Shown one piece after another: positions 23,069-38,573 of a stretch of DNA of 64,000 nucleotides; the first letter of the stretch is position 1; every line of letters begins with the position of its first letter. The notes under the pieces were generated by a model that made no database searches, was not told the DNA's origin, and worked only from the letters and a program-made list of their open reading frames with translations. The stretch covers positions 1,054,001-1,118,000 of the forward strand of contig JAUPFP010000031.1 of assembly GCA_036925085.1 (NCBI GenBank), given 5' to 3'. The stretch is from Brachycybe producta (taxonomy: Eukaryota > Arthropoda > Diplopoda > Playtdesmida > Andrognathidae). A program made the translations under genes and the position numbers.

Positions 23069-26000
23069 TCAGCATTTTGCACCAGACCATCCTTGCCTAA
23101 TGGAGCACAGAAATTCCGCTTTGCATTCCGAGTCACAACTGCCGTGATCCACATCACGATAATAATTTCTAAGAAAACAACGAAAAATTTTTACAAAATT
23201 CAGTGAAGTACAAGAATTAAATGTCGAAACTTTTAGCTCAGAAAGTCTTCTATGCATGTTGTCTTTGAAATTAGAGGTTTTAAAGTGTTAAACGCCACTC
23301 AAACACTGATTATTCTGTTTTTCAGCAGCAAAATTAAGAGAAACTTGAAAGTGTTTTAAAAACTAGAAGGGGTAGATCAATCACATAGGTGTATTTTCAT
23401 ATTTAATATCTTTCAAAATAAGCTTTTTATGTCTGTGTTAAAGATATCCCCATGAAAATAACTGATGGGCGGCTACCCTTCTAGTTTCAAACACACTTTG
23501 TATTCAGCTCTTAAGTCTAACTAGAAAGTAGTCTTCGAGACAATTTTTTACAATAAAATTGTAAAAAATTGTCTCGAAGACTACTTTCTAGTTAGAAGGG
23601 AAAAAAATCTTGGAAGAGCGAACTTTCAGAGTGTTAAAACACTTGCCTTCGATAAGTTTCGAAGAGCGTATCATTTTTCTCCATTCTCTTAACCAAATTG
23701 TCCCACTCGTAAGGCAAAAAAGAGTTCAGTCCGTACGAGTCCTTTAGAAAAATCGTAAAATTAGAACAAAAAATGGATAAGAACACACTTTAGTCGCAAG
23801 AATTTTTTGGTGTCGTGACGTATGTTGGTATGTCGACACTTACGAGAGCCGAGTAGAAAACTTTCCAGTCTGGAACACCAATTTCATTTGCTTTTTCCAG
23901 GTCCATGTAGTAAGTATCGTAATCGAGAATTCCCTAAACAACCAAAATTTTAATAATTGTATATTTTTCAGCAGAAACTATTCGTGACACTTACGAAGGT
24001 CGTGTTTTCGTGGACACCGTCTATGGTGTAGAGTCTAAATGCCGGATTAACGCCATCAAAGGTGGTCACTGACGGACACACGTTGTGGATTGCAACGGGT
24101 TTCCGTGGATTCGAATTGTCGTAAACGATTTCGTAGTCGTCTTTGTGTGTGTGGCCGTAAAATTGACCGGTGATGACATTCTTGTACCTATTTTATTAGC
24201 CAGGTAGTTTTAAAGTGTAAACGCCCTTCGAACTCTGATTATTATTTTGTCTTTCAGGTGTAAAATAAAGAGAAACTTGAAAGTGTTTTAGAAACTAGAA
24301 GGGTAGCTTCAATCACTTAAGGAGGCTGCATGTAGTGGTTATTATGCTCTACAGGAGGTCTCTTTCCGGCCTCCATCCTCGGTTTTGAGAAAACCTTTCT
24401 AGTTTAAAAACTATTATTCTCTCTAGTCTAACGACTACACACCTGAGTGTTACATTGTGGAAGTTGCGGCTCCACACGTAAGTGCAATCGGTATTTCCGG
24501 GTGGAATGTGACCAATGATATGGACCTATTCAGAAATGGACCGAAAGTGTCACTCGGGTAATATTTATTCAATGTGTTACAGTTACAATATCGTAAGGTC
24601 TTTTTAAAGTGTAACTTTTGTCTTTTAGAAGCGAAAATGAAGAAAAACTTGAATGTGTTTTAGAAACTAGAAGAGTAATTGATTAATAAAAATAAACTTT
24701 CCATTTACAATTCTAGTTTCAAACAAACTTTCAAGACGTTTTTTGTCTTTTTTTAATTAAATATTCAATATTTGCAGAATTAACTTTATAATAAGAAATT
24801 TGAAAGTGTTTTAGATACTAGAAGAGTAAATAATCTTTGTGTGTATTTTATTTAAGGCGTGTTGGAAATATGCAAATGAAGAACAATGGGAAGGGAACTT
24901 GTTATTCTACATTTCAGAAAAGCATTGGTAATACTTAAATAGATTGAAAGTGTTCTAGAAACTAGAAAGATTAAGTAAATGAATCACCAAAGGGTCGTCC
25001 TAATAATCTGAACTTTTAGAACTTAATATAAAAAGCTTATTTTGAAAGTTAACAAGAAAATATCTGTGATTCAGGTTGCTTTTCTAGTTTCTAAAGTACT
25101 TTCAGCGTCTTTCTTTCTGTTGTTGTTTTCAAATGAGTTCTTTCTAGTCACAACTTAAAGAAGTTTTATGGTGTGGTGGTTTAATGGTGCAAACTTCTAT
25201 AAAGGTTGTTAATTTGAGGCAAATGACACTTATGACTTTTTTGAGTTTATTTCAAATATAGTTTAAATAATTTGTATAATAGTGTTTATGAAAGTAGCAC
25301 ACTAGAAAGATCATCATTATTAATAAGAAGAAGAAGAGAAATTTTCAGAAAAGAGAGAGAGAGAGAGACAAGAAAAAAGTTCAGTAACCCAATTAACCCA
25401 GAATCAAGGCTGAAAGCCAACACCCTTTTTTCAACTCAAGATTACGCAGTTAGGTTTATGTTGTTGTTGTAGTGGACAGAGGTCAATGTCATACTTTTTT
25501 AACAAAAAAATATTACATATTAAACAAAAATACGTGGAAATCTCACTCCACCTTCTTTTATTTTGAGTGGGAGTGCAAGGAAATATTAAAATATCAGAAA
25601 TACAGTGTGTGTCCATAAAGTCATTGTGAAGTTTCAGTTTGTAATAACTTAATTTCTATATTAAATTTAAACAATCCGTAAAATGCAACTGAAAGGGCCG
25701 CCACAAAATAATCTCACCGAATCTAAACGGTCTTTGTGACAGGGTAACAAATGTGATCATTGCCTATTACTTAAAACACAACTGCAAAACGTTTTGGGGG
25801 GAATTTCAGAAACTGTGTTATCCTTTGTATTAAAAAAAAAATGGTTGATATGCCGAAAGTTAACATTTCTATATTTAAATATGCTAAAATCTTGAATAAT
25901 TTACCTTTTAGTTGCGTTTTATGGAATGTTTTTATTTTATATAGAAGTAAAGTTATTAAAAATTGAAACTGCAAAAGGGCATTATGGACACCCTGTATAA

Positions 26001-29000
26001 TGTACTAAACCCATTTTTTCTATTAATTTTTTTCATTTTTCTTGAAAAATAATTACTAGGGTTCGGATTTTGTGCAATGTCAAGCAAATGTTTCTCAATT
26101 TGTGACCCAGTTGTGAAGTAAGTGACATTTTCAAAATTTGTAATATGTTTTTAACTCAAAGTTCAATCAGTATTTTAGTTGTGATATCAATTTCACAACA
26201 AAACACAATAGAAGGGTTGAATATATGATAAAAAAAATTTATCATATAACAAAATTTATGCAGGTTCATTTTATATAATTTCTATAAAAAATTCTAATTT
26301 TCTTGATTAGTTTTTGGCCTTTTATACTTTTGATGATTATAAAATGAAATCATTTATCAAATTAATCTTTTTTTAAAAAAAATTGTTCTGCAGTTTTAAA
26401 TGTACAATTATTTTGCTAAATATTAGGCTCGAATTCAAGAAGAAAACTTGACACTTGAACCCTCTAAAGAAGGCTCCAACATAGAAATTGCTTGTTTAAC
26501 TGAATATACTTGAATATAAAAAATTAAATAAAAAATAATTGAAATTGTTGTTGGGTTTATATCAATGGGGTTTTATATTTTCTGGTTTTGACAATGCATT
26601 CTCTATGCTGCACTTGAACTCTTGTCCCTCTGCCATAGGCGTTTATGGCTGCTTGCAGAGTAATTTAAAAAAAATACCTTTTCTATGTTCGAACCCTGCA
26701 AAGAGAGCTCAAGTGTCAAGTTTTCATCTTGAATTCGAGCCTAATATTTAGCAAAATTACATTTAAAACTGCAAAACAATTTTTAAAAAAAGATTAATTA
26801 ATTTGATAAATGATATCATTTTATAATAAAAGTATAAAATGTCAACAACTAATCAAGAAAATTAATTTCAAAAACAAAAAATTTCTAATAATATTGAATT
26901 TCGCGAGATGATAATTATTATTAATAGACTATAACAATGATAAATTAATGTCCTTAAGGAATATTGCATAATGTATATTAATATAAATATTCACTTAACA
27001 TAAACTTTTAACTTATCTTGTTTGACCCTACGCCCTTATTTTTGTTATCAAATAAATGAACTTGGTAAAGTTGAATTTATCAGCTATTTTGCATATTTAT
27101 TAAAATATTTGAGATAATTTGAAAATATAAATGTTCACTTTGATAAATTAAGTTGTCAAGGCTAAGGCTAACAATGTGCCACTATGGGGCCACTGACCAT
27201 TTTTTTTTGGTGGTCATGGCCCTTTTCTTGTTCAAATTGTAAAAGTGCATTGCCACATTGGCCTCATTTTGCAACAACTTAAACTGAGATTTACACAAAA
27301 AAACGTTTTGTAGAATTTAAATAATAATTTGTCAAAATATACATTAAGGGAAAAGTAAATAGTCATTGCGTCGGTAATTAGTAAGCTAGCTCGGATTTAT
27401 ATGCAAAATCAAACAAGTGTTTATCAATTTGTGGCCCAACTGCCAATTGTGAAGTAATGATAATCTTCATTAGAACAATTGCAATTGTTTTTTGTTTTTC
27501 TAATCAAAAATGCTGGTTAGAAACTAGATGTCTTGTTTACTATCAGTTGTCAATTAGAGTTCTAGCCTTTTAAGCATTTGCTTGATATTGCATAAAAATC
27601 CGCGCCCTAGTATAATGTTTATAAAAAAATAATCAATTATCACCTTTTCATTGTTTTGTTCTGCTTGGTCAAGTTCGTTAATCAACCATTGCATTTCGGA
27701 TGTGGGATCGTCACTATCCAAAAGTAACCACCTGAACAAATTACAAAAATATTAAACATTTTAAGGTGTAAAAAACGGTTCCTTTCGAACTCTTCCATTA
27801 TTCTGGCTTTCAGAAGAAAAATGAAGAGAAACTTGAAACTGGTTTAGAAACTAGAAGAGTATAGCTCAATCACTTAAAAGTATTATTACGTTCATATCTT
27901 TTAAAATAAGCTTTTTTATGTCAGTTTGAAAATTACGCAACTTTAACGTTTATCTACAAAAAGTTTATTTTGAAAGATATAACGACGTGAAAATACCTTT
28001 AAGTTATTGAGTTACCCTTCTAGTTTCTAAAAACACTTTCTAGTTTCTCGCAGTTTTGCTTCTCAAAGACAGAATAATCAGATTTCGAAAATCAGCTGTT
28101 CATAGAGGGCCATTTATGGCCCTCTATGACTTTTTAAACAGGTGATATTTTAACTAATTTTCCGATTTTTGTTTATAAAAAGTTTATTTTGAAGAATATC
28201 AACATTGTAACTCTTGAAATGCAAAATAACCGGAGTTATAAAAAAAAATAATAGTCAAATCTATTAAATGTTTCTTTAAAACGTTATAAAAGGAGTAAAA
28301 AAAAATCCTTTTCTTTTTACAATTTCTAAGTTACTTTTTTAAAAGTCATTAGTAATTACAATTAATTCTTCACTGATGTAATTAGTCTCAGGGGCAAAAT
28401 GATGAGGAAGTTGAATGTGTTTTAGAAACTAGAAGGGTAGCTCAATCACCTGAGGATATTTTCTAGGTTAATATCTTTCAAAATCAGCTTTTTATGTGTG
28501 TTTGAATATAACATAACTTTAAGAAGACGATATTTTTTTTTAAAAATTTTCGTATATAAAAAGTTTATTTTGAAAGATATCAGCATGAAAATACCCGTAG
28601 TGATTGAGCTACTATTCTAGTTTCTAAAACACTTTCAAGATTCTCTTCATTTTACATCTGAAAGACAGAATAATGAGGGTTCGGGAAGGCTCCGTTTATA
28701 CTTTAAAATCACCTTAACAAATTTCCTTGCAGATGTTACGACAACATTCGAAACTTACCAGTTCAATTTGTTGCAATAGTTCATATTCAAAGATATTAAT
28801 CGCAATCCAGGTTTGACGAGTGTTGAATAAAAACCACCTCTAGAAATTAATACAAAAAAGAAAAACTTAGCAGTTGTTTTCAAATGCATTTTTGTTACGT
28901 TTTGATGTATTTTCAGTCGGATCCGTAGTTACCTTTGTACGGTGCTGCTGTTTCGTAAGTTTGGAACCAATTGTTCCCAAGTTGAAACCAAAACATCGTA

Positions 29001-31177
29001 AAGATACGAAACATTGAACTCTTTGTAGGCCGTTGGAACTGGATAACTATTGGAAATTTGAATTACATTTTAATAAGTTTAATAATTTTCGAATTCTGGT
29101 TATTCTAGAAAGTTTTTTTTGGAAACTAGAAAGGTAGCTCAATCACTTAAAAGTATTTTCATTAAAATAAGCTTTTTATTTAAGTTTTAAAGTAAACTTT
29201 TATAGACATAACTTTAAAAAATATCGTTTTCTTAAAGTTCGCTCATTTTCAAACTGATATAAAAAGCTTATTTTGAAAGGTATCAGCATGAAAAACGCCC
29301 CTTAAGTGATTGAGCTACCCTTCTAGTTTCTAAAATACTCAAGTTTTTCAACTTTCTCTCCATTTTGCACTTGAAAGAGTGAATATTCAGTTTGATGGGT
29401 GACTTAGTTTTTTAGGAGCATTTTTTTTAGAAGTATTTCAAAGTGTTTTTGAAAATAGAAGAGTAAAGATCCCTAGACAAATCCTTAAACGATCCCTAGA
29501 AAATGACCAGTTTACCGTTACCTATTAACCGGTTCACTCTCATGGTTCCCAACACAAGGATACACAGGAGTGTCTCCAAAATACTTCTTGAATATCTGAG
29601 CAGTTCTTCGTAGATCTTCCAAATTTCCCTGCTTGGTCTGGTTCCAAACATCGTGTGCCGGAATGTCGCCAGTCCAGTACACCACATCGTACTGACCAGT
29701 GGTCAAACAGCATAGAACATACATTAGTTAACTCTTTGTTGGAAACTCAATTTCAGAATTTTACCTCAACATTTTTGGTGATATAAGACAATAGATTGTC
29801 AAGAAGGATCTCTGGAACGTCACAGAGTCCAGCTCCACCCCATTTCCCGGCCTTTGTCACATTCTCCAAGGGTGTCACACTCAAAGCGTGACAACAAAGT
29901 TCTTCGTTACAATTGGCCACAGAACCCTCCTGATAAAGACGATCCAAATGGACATCCGAAATCTGGAGGATCTTCAGTTTCGGAACATTTGGCTGCAAAA
30001 TTGACAAGAAAAAATATTAATTTTTTAATATTTGAGTATTTTTATCGCACTTTTTTTTGTACTTCTGGTAGCGGTGGTTGGATGTAAGGTGGTTCGGCTG
30101 TCAGGTTCACTTGCCAATCGAATTCTTCCAAAAAGGTGTCTTTTATACAAGCTCCTCCCAATATGAAACCACATGTGTTTTCCAAAGAGTGGTTCATGTT
30201 TTTGAAAACATACAGAATTTCATCCTAGAATAAAATGATAAAAATTAAGGAATAGGCTTTGGGACACAACCACTTTTGGTGGTCCATTTCGACTGCAAAA
30301 TGAAGTTGCAGGTGGTTGGGCTTTCGTTGCAATTTTTTGTCATGGTGACACTTGGAAATTGTTTCAAAATGTCACAGCACATAAGAGTCAGTTCAATGTT
30401 ACTATAGTTATTCATGGTGACACTTGTGTTTTAAAGTGTCACAACAACTGTATTAACACTGAAATTTTTTCCACTCTCATTTTGAAAAGTGAGATTTTAT
30501 TGTGACATCCATTTGGTGAACTTCTGTTCAAGTGACCAGAAGAAGCCTCTTAATGTTGAACACAAGGAAGAGATTCTTTTAAGGGGTCAATGATCTCCAG
30601 AGTTGAGAGAGAAGAAAAAAACAGTTTCTTTTGTTTCCAAGTGAGTTCATTATTAACAAGAAAAGATAAAAGGCTTTCTCATAAAAAGACATGACAATGA
30701 TGATGATGTTTTATTTTGAAATAGTTTGAAAGTTTTTTTTAAACTCACCGCCACCTCATTGAGTATCCCAGTGCAAACATCCTCAACTGCAATACCAAGG
30801 GACACACAAAGTGATTTGGCCACGCTCACAATGTCATCCGTGCTCCTATTTTCATCCACCATCCCTTTGACAATTTCCAAACCAAACACACATGTATTAC
30901 AACTAATTGTAAATCCAGATTTTCTATTTAAGTTCAACATTCCATGAACAACTCTTGCAAAATCCATAAAGCCTCTTGCCCTCGGTCCAGAAGTGCTACT
31001 GTCCACTAGAATATTGGTGCTTTGTTGATTTGTAGTAGTGGTCAGTATGTTGGACTTTATTGGAACTGCCTGAGTTGAGGTGGTTACCGTCAACATCAGC
31101 ATCATCCAGAAACTCATGATTGATATTGTGGTCAAGAGGACCACAAGTATCTTGTGTCTGTGGACAGTTGAGGTCAT
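23069..31177 (-). CDS. SMPD1-like: Acid sphingomyelinase-like phosphodiesterase, paralog B
   Basis: Same family as the gene at 14.3-20.6 kb. 12 exons in coding order: 30749-31177, 30051-30224, 29765-29992, 29522-29691, 28933-29046, 28759-28839, 27644-27731, 24443-24525, 23995-24187, 23844-23933, 23647-23741, 23069-23168; 614 aa. The N-terminus is a signal anchor-like hydrophobic run ([18 protein letters not shown]). The saposin B domain has [29 protein letters not shown] and GGACIK. Metal-site motifs are DVHLD (214-218), [22 protein letters not shown] and GHTHKDDYE. Exons 3, 4, 6, 7, 8 and 9 have exactly the lengths seen in paralog A, so the two arose by duplication. B lacks the acidic insert of A, has one extra intron splitting A's exon 10 (90+95=185 nt), and its last intron needs a GC donor at 23645-23646. 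Very large introns (7: 3118 nt) are full of FB1 elements. Looks intact. Confidence 0.92.
23277..23516. repeat. FB1 element in ASM-B last intron
   Basis: Left end GTTTTAAAGTGTTAAACGCC, TTTTTCAGCAGCAAAATTAA, GTGTTTTAAAAACTAGAAGG; right half GATATCCCCATGAAAATAAC, GGCTACCCTTCTAGTTTCAA. The right end is lost and replaced by the perfect hairpin at 23517-23595. Confidence 0.65.
23517..23595. repeat. Perfect 38-bp hairpin
   Basis: The left arm 23517-23554 and right arm 23558-23595 are exact reverse complements with a 3-base loop (AAA). The stem starts CTAACTAGAAAGTAGTCTTC. No mismatch was seen in 38 bp, unlike the diverged arms of the FB1 elements around it. It lies in the last intron of ASM paralog B, directly after a truncated FB1 copy. 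Confidence 0.85.
24208..24316. repeat. FB1 left half in ASM-B intron 8
   Basis: GTTTTAAAGTGTAAACGCCC, TTATTTTGTCTTTCAGGTGT, GTGTTTTAGAAACTAGAAGG, then an abrupt switch to unrelated sequence at about 24325. Further short FB1 fragments with ACTAGAAGAGTAA blocks occur at 24600-24730, 24790-24840 and 24940-25110. Confidence 0.55.
25353..25371. repeat. GA dinucleotide run
   Basis: Short (GA)n microsatellite in ASM-B intron 7. A longer (GA)n is at about 32336-32361 and a (CT)n at about 63096-63114. Confidence 0.7.
25601..25997. mobile_element. TIR element, Tc1/mariner-like ends, in ASM-B intron 7
   Basis: Left end TACAGTGTGTGTCCATAAAG and right end TTATGGACACCCTGTA are imperfect inverted repeats bounded by TA. 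CAGGGTGTCCATAA-type ends with TA duplications are typical of Tc1/mariner-derived short elements. About 397 bp, no open frame of note. Confidence 0.5.
26287..26878. repeat. Long palindrome with about 200-bp arms (contains FB2 ends)
   Basis: Left arm about 26287-26495 and right arm about 26685-26878 are inverted repeats. Paired blocks include TTTTCTTGATTAG, ATCATTTATCAAATTAAT, TGCAGTTTTAAATGTA, TTTGCTAAATATTAGGCTCG, AATTCAAGAAGAAAACTTGA. The loop of about 190 bp holds the FDNA...CPSA block shared with 15590-15665. The inner part of the arms (from GGCTCGAATTCAAG) is the FB2 family end also seen at 32538, 41660 and 55207. Confidence 0.65.
27764..28090. repeat. FB1 element in ASM-B intron 6
   Basis: Left half TTCTGGCTTTCAGAAGAAAA, TTTAGAAACTAGAAGAGTAT; right half GAAAGATATAACGACGTGAA, GAGTTACCCTTCTAGTTTCT, TTGCTTCTCAAAGACAGAAT. 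Good arm pairing. Confidence 0.75.
28385..28722. repeat. FB1 element in ASM-B intron 6, second copy
   Basis: Left half GTGTTTTAGAAACTAGAAGG, GTAGCTCAATCACCTGAGGA; right half GATATCAGCATGAAAATACC, GAGCTACTATTCTAGTTTCT, ACATCTGAAAGACAGAATAA, with right end TTTATACTTTAAAATCACCT. It ends about 36 nt above the exon 6 boundary of ASM-B. Confidence 0.75.
29090..29400. repeat. FB1 element in ASM-B intron 4
   Basis: Left half starts at AATTCTGGTTATTCT and has a deletion before TTTGGAAACTAGAAAGGTAG. Right half AAGGTATCAGCATGAAAAAC, GATTGAGCTACCCTTCTAGT, GCACTTGAAAGAGTGAATAT. Confidence 0.7.
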
Positions 31178-32924
31178 TGTGGTCGACTGAATGAATGAAT
31201 TGGAGAAAAAAAAAGGGAAATTTTTGTTTCACTCACTTGACCCGTTACAAGTTCACTTTGTAATATTTTTTGTTGTACTTTTTTCTAGCTTTTCTTGTTT
31301 TGGTAACCTCAACTCACCTGTGTTGGCCACAAAGTAAAAATGAGCTTATTTTTCTAGAAAATACACACACAGCACCTTTCTATCTATATTCTCACTCTCT
31401 TAAAGTTGAGCTCAACTTTTGATTTGAGTTTGAGGGAATTCCTTCTCCTCCCCTTTTTAGTTTTTTTGTCTAACTAGAAATTTTTTTTATTATCTTTTCT
31501 GTTAGTTTATACAACTATTATACACTACGTTCTAGAATTAAACACCTCAATATGTAGAAATCCAAAAGATACTGCATGGCGCGAATAAAACGACTTTAAT
31601 TTAAAGACTAATATTAGAAACATTTGAAACTGGTTTTGTAATGTAAACGCCTTTGGAACAAATATTTCTGAAACTGTTAACAGGTACACAAACATTAAAG
31701 AAGTTAGTGGGTTTTCCGTCTTTGAGGAGCAAAAAATTAAGAGAAAATTGAAAGTGTTTTAGAAACTAGAAAGGTAATTCCATCACATTTGAAACTTAAA
31801 AGCCTTTAAAACTTTGGTTATTCTGTTTTCCAAGAGCAAAATTAAGGGAAAAAACTTGATAGTGTGTTTGAGAAACTAGAAGGGTAAGCTGGGTGGGTAA
31901 CCGTTTAACATGACATGGAAGCTTTCATGTTGTGTTAAACGGTTTCCACAGTATTTAAAAAAATGGACGTTTTACATGCGCCATTGTATTAACTTTTATA
32001 ATAAATTGAAACTTTGATAATTAATTATAATGGGACATGTTGTATATTAAAAATTCTATTGTACATTGTTAATAATAATCATTACACAGATACAAGTACA
32101 CTGAGTTCATGTGTACTCATAATTTTTATCTAACTTATAAATTGCAAACTTTTCTTTGATATTGAAAAGTTTCCAACAATTTTTTTTGCATTGAAACAAA
32201 AAAAAGTTTAACTGAAATTAAATTTTTAAAGTCTCACCTTGTAAGTTTTCATTAAATTTTTAATGTATTTCTCCATGTAAATTTAATGAAGTTTAATATC
32301 TATTTCGTAGATGTAGGTGTTAATGATGAAGATGAGAGAAAGAGAGAGAGAGAGAGAGAGGCTTCAAGGTTTCATCCTTTATTGCATATTCAGGAAATTT
32401 TAACTATTAGAGCAAAGCAGCTGTTTAAAAACGTCACCAATAATTCAATTTTATAAAATTATCAATGGAAATCGATTATATGTAGGTGTAATAATGGTAA
32501 TAATGGTTTTGCATGTGCTTTGCACTACCATTTCAAGGCCCAAATTCAAGAAGGAAACTTAGCTTTTGAACCTTTAAATAGGGTTCCTTTATAGAAAAAA
32601 ATTAAGAAATTGTTAGAAACTGGAAGTATACTAAAAGTATTCTTATGAAAATATTTTCAGCACATTTATGTGTTATTCTAGTTTCTAACAATATTTATTT
32701 TATTTTTTTGCTTCTGAAAAAAAAAAGTTGCCATTAAATTCATGCACCTCAAAATTGCTGTTAAAACAATTTAAAATTTATTTTAGTTTTATTATTATTT
32801 GTTTATTATATTCAGTAAATTGGAGTCCAAATGTTTCTGAAACGTCAGTCATTCATATTATACCATGTGTGTACTATTATTATTTTATTAATTATCATTG
32901 GTTTAATTACATTATTTGTAACTA

Positions 32925-33520
32925 TTAGGTTGGTAGGAAAATAATTGCGATTTCTATTTACTGCAATTGAAACTCAATTGTTTTCAATATAAGTGTAATT
33001 ACATTGGGTTTGTGTTAAGATCATTTGAAAGTGCATTTTGCAGTCTGTATTTGAGTAACATTAACTTTGGTTTTATTTTTTATTGTGTTTCAATTTAGAT
33101 TATTGAATTGAAAATGGACAATAAACAAATACGAGCAATTTTTTTGTGTAAGTACAAAACGGGTGGGAAAGCAGCTGAAACTGCCCAAAAACTTAACTAT
33201 GCTTTTGGTGTGGGTACTGCCAAAGAGCTAGCGTACCGTGCAATGGTGGTTCCAAAAATTGCGTGCTGGGGACGAGAGCCTTGAAGATGAAGTAGGTCGC
33301 GGTCGTCCTTCTTCCGGTCTTCCTTCTTCAGGCGTTAGTTGAATTAGAGCCACACACAACAATTCGAGAGCTTGCACAAAAGTTCGAAGTTAGTTGCTTA
33401 TTCAATAGTTCTTGATCACTTAAAACAGCTAGGAAAATCAAAAAAGCTTGACAAATATTTGGGTGAAACACGAACTGAACGAAAATTTAAAAAAACGCAA
33501 TTATTTTCCTACCAATCTAA
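32925..33520 (+). mobile_element. Internally deleted mariner transposon
   Basis: Terminal inverted repeats of 25 bp with one mismatch: TTAGGTTGGTAGGAAAATAA at the left and its complement ending at 33520. A TA dinucleotide flanks both ends, the expected target duplication. An open frame starting at 33114 gives MDNKQIRAIFLCKYKTGGKA, the N-terminal helix-turn-helix region of a mariner transposase. It then breaks by frameshift near 33230 and is missing the whole DD34D catalytic domain. At 596 bp against about 1.3 kb for a full mariner this is a non-autonomous derivative. Confidence 0.85.
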
Positions 33521-33663
33521 TATTATTATTACTTATTAGTAATTGTAGGTAAATAAAAACAAAGCCTTCCAGAGCTCGCATAATGTTTGTAAATAATTGT
33601 TCATTTGAGAGTATTATTAGAATGTCTGAAGGTTGGAAACAACACTTGATTACGCTGTGATTA

Positions 33664-33897
33664 CTAAGCCCGGGTTACATTTCGTAACTTTCGTTACCAG
33701 TCACTGCAAACTAGTCACGTCTAGTCATTTATAAAAGCCTCCAACAGATCCAGGTAGAATATTGAGTTTTCTTTATATACCTTGTTAACATAACATTTAA
33801 GACGATTAGTCCAGATTGGTAGAGTTTTGGAGGCTTTTAAAGTCGTCATGAATGACTAGTTCACAGTGACTATTAGCCAAGTGTAACCTGGGCTTTA
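33664..33897. mobile_element. TIR element with AAGCCCGGGTTACA ends
   Basis: Left end TAAGCCCGGGTTACATTTCG and right end AAGTGTAACCTGGGCTTTA are imperfect inverted repeats. Internal ACTAGTCA and TGACTAGT blocks also pair. The ends share AAGCC...GGTTTACAC character with the 402-bp element at 18335-18736, so the two may use related transposases. Confidence 0.5.
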
Positions 33898-34545
33898 AAT
33901 TAATAAAGGCCTAAAAATTACTGGTGATTAACTTGTAGTCATATTGTGTTGTATTATATTAAAAACAAACTTTAAAGTTGATTAAAAATTAGATTTTTTT
34001 AAGTTGAAATAATTTAATACATTAAAATGAAAATTACAAAGTTGAACCGAATTACAACCATATTTTATTGAATCAATCATTATTTATTACTCTATGCAAT
34101 TTTATCTAATTTCATTTTTTTTTGTTTGTAATCTTACACTTTACACTTGAAAATTTATTAAAGTTTATTAAAAATTAGAATTTATTAAAATTTATTAAAA
34201 ATTAGAATTTATTAAAGTTTATTAAAAAAATATTAAAAATATATATATATTAAAAATTACAAATTGAACCAAATTTTAATCATAAATTATTAAATCTTAT
34301 TATTAATTATACAAATTTTTTTTTCGATTTTCAATTTTATTTATGTTTTGATACACTCTGTATTTACAGAATAACTTTCGATGCATACTGTATATTTCTG
34401 TTTTGTATTTCTACCAATAGATGGCGATCATTACAAAATCAGCTGTGTTTTATGGAGTTCTCAGAGCTATCTTTTCGTTATGATCCTAATGCTAATAGGA
34501 TCGCTCCAGAACTTTCATAAGGATACGGATCAACTTTGAAGGAAA

Positions 34546-38486
<3,941 letters not shown>

Positions 38487-38573
38487 CTTTTGTTTGTTTG
38501 TTTTCGTATCTCAATCCCACATAATAATTAATTTGGACTCTGTGATTGCGGTTTGTTGGTTCGAAAGTTATTT

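Larger units (their letters stand above)
31178..34545. other. Intergenic, ASM-B to SDHA (head-to-head)
   Basis: No supported coding exon. It contains partial FB1 fragments (31737-31780, 31800-31890, 32600-32700), an FB2 end (32538-32590), a (GA)n run, an internally deleted mariner (32925-33520), a TIR element (33664-33897) and a block of TTATTAAAATTTATTAAAAA-type repeats (34150-34260). Promoters of both flanking genes must lie at its ends. Confidence 0.55.
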
